Below are positions 1 to 6,323 of a DNA stretch of 7,601 bases, in pieces (positions within the stretch are counted from its first letter, which is position 1; each line of letters starts with the position of its first letter). The notes beneath the pieces are model-generated. The model did not search any database, had not been told where the DNA came from, and worked only from the letters and a program-made list of their open reading frames with translations. Both the position numbers and the translations under genes were made by a program. Where the stretch lies: positions 1-7,601 of the forward strand of contig JACQSQ010000058.1 in NCBI GenBank assembly GCA_016211245.1, read 5' to 3'. The stretch comes from Candidatus Woesearchaeota archaeon (GTDB lineage: Archaea; Nanobdellota; Nanobdellia; Woesearchaeales; GW2011-AR4).

Positions 1-2013
1 TAGTGGGTTATCATTGCTTACATCAAAATTGAACCATGCGGGCTTTACTTCTGCATTTTCTGGCCAAAATCCTACATTGCTTTCCTTAAAATTACCCAAT
101 CCATCGCCAAATTCAATTAAATATTTTCCGCTGGTTGGCTGATACAGCAAGACATCGGGATTTTTAGAATCTACAGCACAATTGTTTTCTAATGCTTGTA
201 TCTCTTGCGTTAATGCATCTACCTGAATCTTTGTGCCTTTAATTTTGCCGGAATAATCCTTAAAATTTATTAATACTGATGAGGCTGCCTTTGTTTCTCT
301 GTCTCCTAAACCAGAGACAAGAATTTGTGTTAGCCCGTAATTTTGATAAGAGGTTAAGTAGCCATATCCTGAATTGAGGTTTTGCGTGCAATCCTGAGGA
401 TATCCCAAAAGAACAGTCGCAGCAGGGTTGGTGCAAGCATTCCCTACAACTATCGCATTGACAGATGTTATATCTGCAATTTCTGAAGACAGCTTTATGT
501 TATCAATACCGATTTCATAACTCTTCAATGATGCAGCTATCTTTGCTGCTGCAATCACATCGCTTGCAGGCGCCTTATCCCCAACTACAATATAGCCATC
601 AAATATGTTTTTTACAAAGAACATTGAAGGGTAGCTTGATAGCTCAAAGCATGACTGTCTGCAGATGTCTTTGTAATCAAAACAGCAGTCTCCAAACTGT
701 GTGCAGGCATCGTCACAAAAGCATTCTCCAGTTCCGCTTCCGAAGCCACAATATGTTCCTCCATTAGGGTTTTTGCAGCTGCCTGAAAGCTTTTCTCCTG
801 AATCTGGTGGCAGGCCGCAGTAGAATGTAGCCTGCTCTTTAATTCCATCTATCACAGTGTAAGCATAGCCGCCGCATGAACTTTTCCATTCCACTTTCTC
901 TCCTTTTTCACCTGAAACATCTACTATGCAGGAATCTACGCCAGAACACTCGCCTTTATTGGAATAGCATCTCTCCTCTTTTGGCGGAAGCTTTCCAACA
1001 ATAACATCAAATTCTTCAGTTGCATACGGCTTTGTCGTTGCCTGGCTTGGAAGGTCTTTGACGCTGAAAGTAAAAGGATATTTTCCCGGCAAACTACTTT
1101 GATCCACTATTAGTTTCATCTTTATTATTTTCGATGAGCCTGGCGGTAAATAATATCCCTCTTCAGGAACTGGCTCCAGAAATTCCCATTGTAAAGCAAT
1201 AGTGGTTTTAGGTGATGTAGGTGATATGTCTATGGCGAAATATAGTTCTTGCTCACTGACATATTCCCAGGGTATGTTAATAACATTGAATTCAACAATT
1301 TCTGACTTGCCTGCCTCTGTTTTAACAGGTGAAGGATTTATTGAAATTAGAATCGGATAAGATTGAGTTGAAGTTAGGCCCCCTTTAGCAACAGGTCCCC
1401 CGCCCGGGGCTGGTAGCGGCGGCTTAATTTGCTGAAACACGCATTTAACCTGCTCTTTGATTAAGGGGCTTGGTTCTCCCTGCCCGCAATTAAAGACTAA
1501 GTCATATTTGTTACCGTTTGTCTTTATGTCGTAAGATCCTATGCAAGTGCTGGAAACAATTACATCTCTCTCAACATTTGTCAACTCTGTCAGATTGAAT
1601 CCACAGGTGCCTGTTCCAGAGCACCCTTTAATTTGATCTGAAATGCTATCTTCATATACATATCTATAATAGCAAGCTTCTGTTTCAGTTGAATCCTTAA
1701 AAATGCATACGACTGGTGTTATTCTTATACATTTGCCTCTTTGGCACAACCCACCTGGACAGGGCTTGTCATTATAAACTCCGCATGTCGGAAGACCGTT
1801 AACTGGAGTGCATTGCTCAATACAGGGATTATTTGTGGGCGGGCAGTTTAACTCTTCGCATCCGCAACCAAATTGATTAACAACATTTGTAATAGAGTTT
1901 GGGCATTTATCCTCATTATCAGGCACACCATCTGCGTCAGCATCAGGAACAGAATAACTTATGCCCGTTAATAGCAAGAATATAAAAAAATAGATTAAAG
2001 CACCTTTTTTCAT
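1..2013 (-). CDS. Secreted multidomain surface protein with TSP3, somatomedin-B-like and S-layer-like domains (C-terminus off window)
   Basis: The minus frame is open from the ATG at 2011-2013 to the left edge, giving 671 residues without a stop; the end is outside the window. Residues 1-22 form a signal peptide (MKKG, hydrophobic stretch, then SYS). Residues 24-37 are a thrombospondin type 3 calcium-binding repeat (DxDxDGxxDxxDxC). A cysteine-rich stretch follows to about 191, then a Pro/Gly-rich linker (about 197-217) and a probable Ig-like beta-sandwich (about 219-340). Residues 413-451 carry eight cysteines in somatomedin-B spacing. Residues 467-598 resemble archaeal S-layer repeats: an IVVGDKAPASDVIAAA segment, an IVVGNACTNPAA segment, then LVSGLGDRETKAAS. 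The protein is probably exported and anchored to, or part of, the cell envelope; its partners are unknown. The start is supported by a TATA box centred 29.5 bases upstream. Coding status is certain; the domain calls are by motif, and the somatomedin-B call is the least conventional. Confidence 0.9.
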   Translation of the reverse strand, partial: MKKGALIYFFIFLLLTGISYSVPDADADGVPDNEDKCPNSITNVVNQFGCGCEELNCPPTNNPCIEQCTPVNGLPTCGVYNDKPCPGGLCQRGKCIRITPVVCIFKDSTETEACYYRYVYEDSISDQIKGCSGTGTCGFNLTELTNVERDVIVSSTCIGSYDIKTNGNKYDLVFNCGQGEPSPLIKEQVKCVFQQIKPPLPAPGGGPVAKGGLTSTQSYPILISINPSPVKTEAGKSEIVEFNVINIPWEYVSEQELYFAIDISPTSPKTTIALQWEFLEPVPEEGYYLPPGSSKIIKMKLIVDQSSLPGKYPFTFSVKDLPSQATTKPYATEEFDVIVGKLPPKEERCYSNKGECSGVDSCIVDVSGEKGEKVEWKSSCGGYAYTVIDGIKEQATFYCGLPPDSGEKLSGSCKNPNGGTYCGFGSGTGECFCDDACTQFGDCCFDYKDICRQSCFELSSYPSMFFVKNIFDGYIVVGDKAPASDVIAAAKIAASLKSYEIGIDNIKLSSEIADITSVNAIVVGNACTNPAATVLLGYPQDCTQNLNSGYGYLTSYQNYGLTQILVSGLGDRETKAASSVLINFKDYSGKIKGTKIQVDALTQEIQALENNCAVDSKNPDVLLYQPTSGKYLIEFGDGLGNFKESNVGFWPENAEVKPAWFNFDVSNDNPL

Positions 2014-2038
2014 AATCTGTGTTCTTTCCATACACCTA

Positions 2039-2046
2039 TATATAAA
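2039..2046 (-). promoter_or_regulatory. TATA box of the surface-protein gene
   Basis: On the minus strand the sequence reads TTTATATA, a perfect match to the archaeal TATA consensus. Its centre is 29.5 bases upstream of the ATG at 2013, so the transcript should begin at or very near the start codon. It lies in the 42-base gap after the stop codon at 2056, so the surface-protein gene probably has its own promoter even though the upstream gene runs in the same direction. Confidence 0.7.
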
Positions 2047-2055
2047 CTTTTCCCA

Positions 2056-3057
2056 CTAACCTACACAATTACCTTCAAGCTTAATATTCTTTACTGCAAA
2101 CTGAAATATATACGAATTCCAATAGTAATTATAGAATGTGCTGAAATCCACAAATTGCACTATTTTAGCGCTGTCAGATGCCTTGGTGTACAAGTTTGTC
2201 AAGTCTTTTTTAATATAAGTTGCGCATTTAGATTGTTCTATTAAAAATGGCACATCAGCAACATAATCTGTGTCACTAAGCCCTTCAATAAAGGCTTTCA
2301 TTTCATCAACTACCGCTTGGCTGCCTTCAAACATTGGTTTCAGCCTGATAGGCAATACAACTATAAAAGAATCAAGCTTTGATTTGGTGTCGCCTTTGCT
2401 AATGAGCAATGGATACGCCATCTTTATAGAAGTATCTCCCTCATTGAAACTAACCTCAACATTAACGTTGCTTCTGCTGAAGTCAAAATTTATTGCAGCA
2501 TAATCTACATTTGGCTTCTCTATCTTTATGCCGATGTCTTCAAAAATATTCTCCTTAAAGCAATCTTCAAACTCCACCGCAATGTAATTTGCTAATTTTT
2601 TATTTATGGCGTCTAGAGTAGGTAGATTTTCATAAGTTTTCCAGGCACGGCATACCTGTTTTGCACAATCATAAGGTGGTGTGGCACTATATTGAGCGCA
2701 ATCTGTCTGTTGGCAATAAGCTTCCAAGTAATAAGGAACATTTTCTCCTTGAAATAATACATATGAAGGGCTTATTGAGCTACCTGTAGTTCCACTTTCA
2801 CCATATTTCGGATTGGCATTAACATCCGTATATCCGCCTTGCTCGCCTATCTTTTCAAATAAAGCCTCCTCTGCAACATTCTTAATGCAGGATTCAACAT
2901 AAGCTTTGACGATATCAGATTCGCTTGCCCTTTTATCAGGAGCAGCCTCTAAAGCGCTTTTTGTGCTGTAAGACTTAAAATAATAAAAAACACCAAACAG
3001 AATTAATATGGCTAGCCCAATAATCAAAAAGATTGTAATTTGCCCTCTTTTTTTCAT
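2056..3057 (-). CDS. Membrane-anchored extracellular protein of unknown function
   Basis: This gene encodes 333 residues starting MKKRGQITIF. A basic N-terminus is followed by one hydrophobic helix (about 7-27), then a long polar domain with no further membrane segment. The topology suggests one anchor with the bulk outside the cell. The KRGQ junction before the helix recalls archaeal class III (pilin-like) signal peptides, but the usual glutamate at +5 is a phenylalanine, so processing is doubtful. The outer domain has eight cysteines (57, 115, 120, 131, 136, 166, 278, 331), an even number compatible with disulfides. The frame extends upstream to 3111, but the ATG at 3057 is preferred: it gives a proper anchor start and lies 28.5 bases from a TATA box, which the longer start would swallow. 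I do not recognise a family with known function. The next gene on this strand is the large surface protein, so an envelope role is inferred. Confidence 0.85.
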   Translation of the reverse strand: MKKRGQITIFLIIGLAILILFGVFYYFKSYSTKSALEAAPDKRASESDIVKAYVESCIKNVAEEALFEKIGEQGGYTDVNANPKYGESGTTGSSISPSYVLFQGENVPYYLEAYCQQTDCAQYSATPPYDCAKQVCRAWKTYENLPTLDAINKKLANYIAVEFEDCFKENIFEDIGIKIEKPNVDYAAINFDFSRSNVNVEVSFNEGDTSIKMAYPLLISKGDTKSKLDSFIVVLPIRLKPMFEGSQAVVDEMKAFIEGLSDTDYVADVPFLIEQSKCATYIKKDLTNLYTKASDSAKIVQFVDFSTFYNYYWNSYIFQFAVKNIKLEGNCVG

Positions 3058-3080
3058 CAGATTAAATCTCGAGGAATACA

Positions 3081-3088
3081 TATTTAAA
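3081..3088. promoter_or_regulatory. Shared near-palindromic TATA box between divergent genes
   Basis: The plus strand reads TATTTAAA, and the minus strand reads TTTAAATA, a full match to the archaeal consensus. The TTTAAA core (3083-3088) is its own reverse complement and its centre is at 3085.5. That is 28.5 bases from the minus start (3057) and 28.5 bases from the plus start (3114). Only 56 bases separate the two start codons, so one box probably serves both directions with leaderless transcripts. Confidence 0.65.
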
Positions 3089-3113
3089 CTTATCGTCATA
3101 ACTAAATGCAAAA

Positions 3114-3329
3114 ATGAGAAAAATCAATGTAGGCATTTTTATCGACAGGGAAGACAAGAGAGAAAAAATTGAGCTGGACAGTGATTCAAAAATTGAAGAC
3201 CTTTTGAAAATACTGAGCATAAACCCTGTGACAGTTATAGTGTCAAGAAACAATGAACTGATTCTGGAAGATGAAAAACTAAATGACAATGATAATATAA
3301 AAATTTTGTCGGTTATTTCAGGAGGATGA
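3114..3329 (+). CDS. Ubiquitin-like sulfur carrier protein (ThiS/MoaD/TtuB/SAMP type)
   Basis: This 71-residue protein has the size and pattern of the small beta-grasp sulfur carriers. It alternates beta-type segments (INVGIFID, REKIELD, VTVIVSRN, NIKILSVISGG) around one helix (SKIEDLLKIL, about 25-34) and ends exactly in Gly-Gly. In this family an E1-like enzyme adenylates the C-terminal glycine, which then becomes a thiocarboxylate and donates sulfur; archaeal SAMP relatives can also be conjugated to proteins. It has no cysteine. Two genes downstream is a TtuA/NcsA-type tRNA thiolase, which makes tRNA 2-thiolation the likeliest job, as with TtuB or SAMP2. A ThiS (thiamine) or MoaD (molybdopterin) role cannot be excluded from sequence, but no genes of those pathways are nearby. 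No E1 is present in the window. The ATG is 28.5 bases from the shared TATA box centre, so the transcript is probably leaderless. It is the first gene of a four-gene cluster. Confidence 0.85.
   Translation: MRKINVGIFIDREDKREKIELDSDSKIEDLLKILSINPVTVIVSRNNELILEDEKLNDNDNIKILSVISGG
3321..3329 (+). promoter_or_regulatory. Shine-Dalgarno site overlapping the Gly-Gly-stop codons
   Basis: The last codons of the sulfur carrier, GGA GGA TGA, resemble the archaeal anti-anti-SD sequence GGAGGTGA with one substitution. The following ATG is at 3339, nine bases after the stop. The site probably drives translation of the asparaginase-like gene, coupled to the end of carrier translation. Confidence 0.55.
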
Positions 3330-3338
3330 CGATTTCAG

Positions 3339-4151
3339 ATGAAAGCGGCAATTATACTTCATGGAGGAGCAGGCGATTGGAATGAATATAATCAAGATAA
3401 GGCAAAAAAAATTTTGGAAAAAGCGGCAAACATAGGCATCAAAATTCTAAAGAAGGGAGGATCTTCCTTAGACGCAGTTGAAAAATCAATCAATCTTCTT
3501 GAAGATTCCGGGTATTTTGACTGCGGCCTTGGCTCAGTCACCCAAAACGACGGCAAAATCAGGATGGATGCCGGGATAATGGACGGCTTTAGCTTGAAAT
3601 GCGGCTCTGTCGCAGCGATTGAAAATATAAAAAACCCCATTTCCGTCGCAAGAAAAGTCATGGAAAAAACCAATCATTGCCTGATTGTCAGCAAGTATGC
3701 AACAAAATTTGCAGTGCAAAATGGGTTTAAAACCATGAAAATCAGGCCAAAGCAAGCCTTTAAATCAGAACACTCGTCTGATACAGTCGGCGCCGTTGCT
3801 GTTGACATGAAAGGCAGAATAGCGGTAGGCAACTCCACCGGCGGCGTTTACGGAAAAATGATTCCCGGCAGGGTCGGAGGTTCCCCAATAGCCGGAGCAG
3901 GCTTTTATGCGAATGAATACGCGGGCGCTGCCACAACTGGAGTAGGGGAATCCTTCATTAGGACAGTGATGTCAAAGCACGCAGTTGACATCTCAAAAGA
4001 AAAACCGCTAAAAAATGTGGTTGAATCCGCACTAAGAACAATCAAGCAAAAAACCGGCTGCAACGGAGGCATAATAATATTGAATAAAAAAGGGAATTTC
4101 GCTGCACACTATACCACAAAAGCAATGCCGTGGGTATACAAAAAGGAATAA
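3339..4151 (+). CDS. Plant-type L-asparaginase / isoaspartyl peptidase (Ntn hydrolase)
   Basis: This 270-residue protein belongs to the T2 family of N-terminal nucleophile hydrolases, which autocleave into two subunits and hydrolyse asparagine and beta-aspartyl (isoaspartyl) dipeptides. The family start HGGAG is at 8-12. Asp148-Thr149 in SSDTVGAVAVD marks the autocleavage site, with Thr149 the nucleophile. STGG (166-169), GRVGGSP (177-183) and TTGVGE (199-204) line the expected active site. The substrate-binding arginine is Arg178. The family's usual RVGD motif reads RVGG here, so the aspartate that normally holds the substrate amino group is Gly181. At 270 residues it is shorter than the roughly 300-320 usual for the family. 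It probably acts in the cytoplasm, since no signal peptide is seen. It lies nine bases after the sulfur carrier and two bases before the thiolase, so it is co-transcribed. Family membership is secure; substrate is open because of the Gly181 change. Confidence 0.9.
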   Translation: MKAAIILHGGAGDWNEYNQDKAKKILEKAANIGIKILKKGGSSLDAVEKSINLLEDSGYFDCGLGSVTQNDGKIRMDAGIMDGFSLKCGSVAAIENIKNPISVARKVMEKTNHCLIVSKYATKFAVQNGFKTMKIRPKQAFKSEHSSDTVGAVAVDMKGRIAVGNSTGGVYGKMIPGRVGGSPIAGAGFYANEYAGAATTGVGESFIRTVMSKHAVDISKEKPLKNVVESALRTIKQKTGCNGGIIILNKKGNFAAHYTTKAMPWVYKKE

Positions 4152-4153
4152 AA

Positions 4154-5089
4154 ATGGGCATAAAACTGAACTGCTGCAGTGAAAAGCCGGTAATCTCGCT
4201 TTATTCAGGTGAAAAGCTCTGCAAGAATCATTTTGTTGAATATTTTGAAAATAAAGTATTCAAGACAATAAGGCAGTTTGATTTATTGGATAAGGAAGAA
4301 AATATTGGAGTTGCATTGTCTGGAGGAAAGGATTCCTTGACTGTCTTGTCAATTTTGAACAGGTTATCAAAAGAAAACCCTAAAATAAAAATAAACGCAG
4401 TTGCTATTGACGAAGGCATTGCAGGCTACAGGGACAAGACTTTAATTACGGCAAAAGAATTTTGCGGCAAAAATAACATCAAATTACATATTTTCTCTTA
4501 CAAGGAAGAATTTGGGCTTACTTTGGACGAAATACTCAAAATCCTTGATGTAAAGCCGTGCACAATCTGCGGCATATTCAGGAGATACCTATTAAATAAA
4601 AAATCCCGGGAATTAAAATTGACAAAATTGGCAACTGGCCACAATCTGGATGACGAATGCCAATCTATCTTAATGAACCAGATGAGGAACGATATTAAAT
4701 CATCTGCAAGATTGGGCCCGAAAGTCGGGCTGATGAAGAATGAATTATTTGTGCAAAGAATCAAGCCATTGTACTTGTGCACGGAAAAAGAAGTGACGAC
4801 TTATGCTTTCATAAATGGTTTATTGGATACTTTCAGCGAATGCCCGAATGCTATTCATTCATTCAGGGCACAGGTTCGGGATACATTAAACGGCTTGGAA
4901 AACAAATTCTCCGGAACAAAGTATTCTATAGTAAACTCATTTCTGCAGACTCTGCCATTCCTAAAGGAAAAATTCAAAAATGGCGAAATAAAAATATGCA
5001 AAAACTGCAATGAGCCAAGCGCAAATGAAGTTTGCAATGCCTGCATTTATGTCGAAAAATTAAAAAACAAAGTTAATTCTCGGATATAA
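4154..5089 (+). CDS. ttuA: tRNA 2-thiouridine synthetase, TtuA/NcsA (CTU1) family
   Basis: This 311-residue ATP-pyrophosphatase-type enzyme adenylates a tRNA uridine and replaces its 2-oxygen with sulfur. The PP-loop SGGKDS is at 56-61, and TGHNLDDE at 161-168 is the second nucleotide-binding signature. Cys136, Cys139 (PCTICG) and Cys230 (ECPN) match the three cysteines that bind a 4Fe-4S cluster in TtuA. The C-terminal zinc finger is CxxC (282, 285) plus CxxC (294, 297). The N-terminal finger is irregular: adjacent Cys7-Cys8 with Cys23 and His26, where relatives have CxxC. The sulfur donor is probably the carrier at the head of the same cluster. I chose the ATG at 4154, two bases after the upstream stop and six bases after AAGGA; an in-frame ATG at 4130 would overlap the asparaginase gene. 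Position-54 (TtuA) and position-34 (NcsA) enzymes are hard to separate by eye, so the symbol is provisional. Confidence 0.88.
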   Translation: MGIKLNCCSEKPVISLYSGEKLCKNHFVEYFENKVFKTIRQFDLLDKEENIGVALSGGKDSLTVLSILNRLSKENPKIKINAVAIDEGIAGYRDKTLITAKEFCGKNNIKLHIFSYKEEFGLTLDEILKILDVKPCTICGIFRRYLLNKKSRELKLTKLATGHNLDDECQSILMNQMRNDIKSSARLGPKVGLMKNELFVQRIKPLYLCTEKEVTTYAFINGLLDTFSECPNAIHSFRAQVRDTLNGLENKFSGTKYSIVNSFLQTLPFLKEKFKNGEIKICKNCNEPSANEVCNACIYVEKLKNKVNSRI

Positions 5090-5989
5090 ATGGCATCATG
5101 GATATATTTTGTCTTGATATCGCAGCTTATCTGGTCATTTTGCTCTTTGGTAGATAAATTTGTGATTTCCAAGGGCCACATAAGGAACCCATTTGTCTAC
5201 ATTGTAATTAACGGCATTATGAATATTTTTATAATATTCTTGCTGCCATTTGTGGATTTTAAACCCTTGAGCACTACTGATTTCCTGGTTGCATTGCTTT
5301 CCAGCCTGGCCCTGACAGCAGGCATAATCCTTTATTACAAGGCCGTCCAGTACGAGGAAATATCAAGAATAATAATACTATACCAGTTCATCCCCATATT
5401 CACCTTGATTTTGTCTTTTTTCATTCTTGGAGAAAGACTTTCAGGGAACGATTTCATCGGCTTTATTTTATTGCTCGCAGCAGGCTTGCTTGTATCTTAC
5501 CGCAAGGAGCATAGATCATTCAGGATAGGCAAGGCATTTTACCTGATGATGCTCTCCGGGTTTTTTATCGGGATAGCCTACGTGACAGCAAAGCACGTAT
5601 TTAATGTCACGGATTTTTGGAGCGGAGTTTTATGGCTCAGGGCAACGGATTTTGTGGCCATTGCTGTTCTTCTTGTGCCTTCTATAAGAAAAGATTTCTT
5701 TCAGACTTTTAAGAGCATGAAGCGCAGCGTAAAAGGCTTGCTTGGCTTCAAGATGCTCATCGATTTTTCTGCATTCATAATCTCGGATATAGCGATCCTA
5801 TTGGGGCCAGTAGCGCTTGTAAGCGCGTTGGCGAGCGCATCTGCGCCGGTCTTTGTATTCATAATGGCGGTTTTGGCTTCCCTCTATCTGCCAAGATTGC
5901 TCAAGGAAGACACAGATAAAGCTGCGCTTATTGTCAAGGTTGTGGCCATAGCCTTGATAATCATTGGAATAATTTTTGTAAATTTATAA
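5090..5989 (+). CDS. EamA/DMT-superfamily transporter
   Basis: This 299-residue protein is almost entirely hydrophobic, with about ten predicted helices: roughly 4-22, 35-52, 63-83, 92-113, 119-136, 149-167, 178-196, 219-237, 240-262 and 280-298. This is the two-times-five-helix arrangement of the drug/metabolite transporter superfamily. The first repeat ends with the typical FILGERLSGNDFIGFILLLAAG segment split at about 111-132, with the conserved Gly-Glu at 114-115; the second repeat has lost the equivalent Gly-Glu. Members export amino acids, nucleobases or other metabolites across the cytoplasmic membrane, and the substrate here cannot be read from sequence. The ATG follows the thiolase stop directly (TAAATG), so termination-reinitiation is likely. 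It is the last gene of the cluster, and its link to thiolation is unclear. Confidence 0.88.
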   Translation: MASWIYFVLISQLIWSFCSLVDKFVISKGHIRNPFVYIVINGIMNIFIIFLLPFVDFKPLSTTDFLVALLSSLALTAGIILYYKAVQYEEISRIIILYQFIPIFTLILSFFILGERLSGNDFIGFILLLAAGLLVSYRKEHRSFRIGKAFYLMMLSGFFIGIAYVTAKHVFNVTDFWSGVLWLRATDFVAIAVLLVPSIRKDFFQTFKSMKRSVKGLLGFKMLIDFSAFIISDIAILLGPVALVSALASASAPVFVFIMAVLASLYLPRLLKEDTDKAALIVKVVAIALIIIGIIFVNL

Positions 5990-6004
5990 GCCGTTACCAC
6001 AACT

Positions 6005-6012
6005 TTTATATA
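6005..6012 (+). promoter_or_regulatory. TATA box of the ferredoxin gene
   Basis: The sequence TTTATATA matches the archaeal consensus. Its centre (6008.5) is 27.5 bases before the ATG at 6036, which supports that start and a leaderless transcript rather than the in-frame ATG at 6030 or TTG at 6021. Confidence 0.7.
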
Positions 6013-6013
6013 C

Positions 6014-6027
6014 TTAACAATTGTTAA
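6014..6027. repeat. Perfect 14-base palindrome in the ferredoxin promoter (operator candidate)
   Basis: TTAACAA followed by TTGTTAA is a perfect inverted repeat with no spacer. It begins one base after the TATA box and ends eight bases before the start codon. A dimeric regulator bound here would block RNA polymerase recruitment. Binding of any regulator is inferred. Confidence 0.5.
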
Positions 6028-6035
6028 TAATGGAT

Positions 6036-6323
6036 ATGGCAGATGAAACTCAGGCAGTGCAGCAGACAGAGAAAAGATACCAAATCCAGCATGACAGGCC
6101 GAACTGCATAGGATGCGCGGCATGCGCAGCCGTGGCTCCAGATTTCTGGCAGATGAATGAAGATGGCAAATCAGATATAGTCGGCTGCAAGAAAAGGGAC
6201 GATGAATGGGAAGAGCTTGACATTGAGGAAAAAGATTTCAATGCAAACAAGGAAGCCGCTGACTCATGCCCTGTGAATGTCATACACATCATAAACAAGG
6301 AAACAAAAGAGAAAATAATTTAA
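6036..6323 (+). CDS. Single-cluster 4Fe-4S ferredoxin
   Basis: This 95-residue soluble protein carries CxxCxxC (Cys24, Cys27, Cys30) and a distant Cys78-Pro, which together supply four ligands for one 4Fe-4S cluster. The layout resembles Pyrococcus-type monocluster ferredoxins. Where many relatives have a further cysteine in a CP dipeptide after the first motif, this protein has Ala34-Pro35, so a second cluster or the disulfide known from the Pyrococcus protein is not possible there. The region between the motifs is acidic (DDEWEELDIEEKDF), suiting an electron carrier that docks on basic partners. Cys51 is unpaired. Longer forms start at 6030 (ATG) or 6021 (TTG); 6036 is preferred by TATA spacing. 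The gene appears to be its own transcription unit. The electron donor and acceptor are not identifiable here. Confidence 0.88.
   Translation: MADETQAVQQTEKRYQIQHDRPNCIGCAACAAVAPDFWQMNEDGKSDIVGCKKRDDEWEELDIEEKDFNANKEAADSCPVNVIHIINKETKEKII

Noticed and set aside
465..848. Short open frames on both strands within the surface-protein gene
   Set aside because: They lie within the continuous 671-codon minus frame, which has recognisable domains, and their own translations are low-complexity with no motif.
3058..3111. Longer N-terminus of the membrane-anchored protein (start at 3111)
   Set aside because: It would place the promoter inside the gene, adds residues before an otherwise typical basic-plus-hydrophobic anchor start, and leaves no room for transcription signals.
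4130..4153. Earlier ATG for the thiolase
   Set aside because: It would overlap the asparaginase gene and adds eight residues lacking family similarity. The ATG at 4154 has an AAGGA site at the right distance.
6021..6035. TTG (6021) or ATG (6030) as ferredoxin start
   Set aside because: Both are too close to the TATA box for a leaderless transcript, and the TTG lies inside the palindrome. The 6036 start fits the 27-29 base spacing seen elsewhere.
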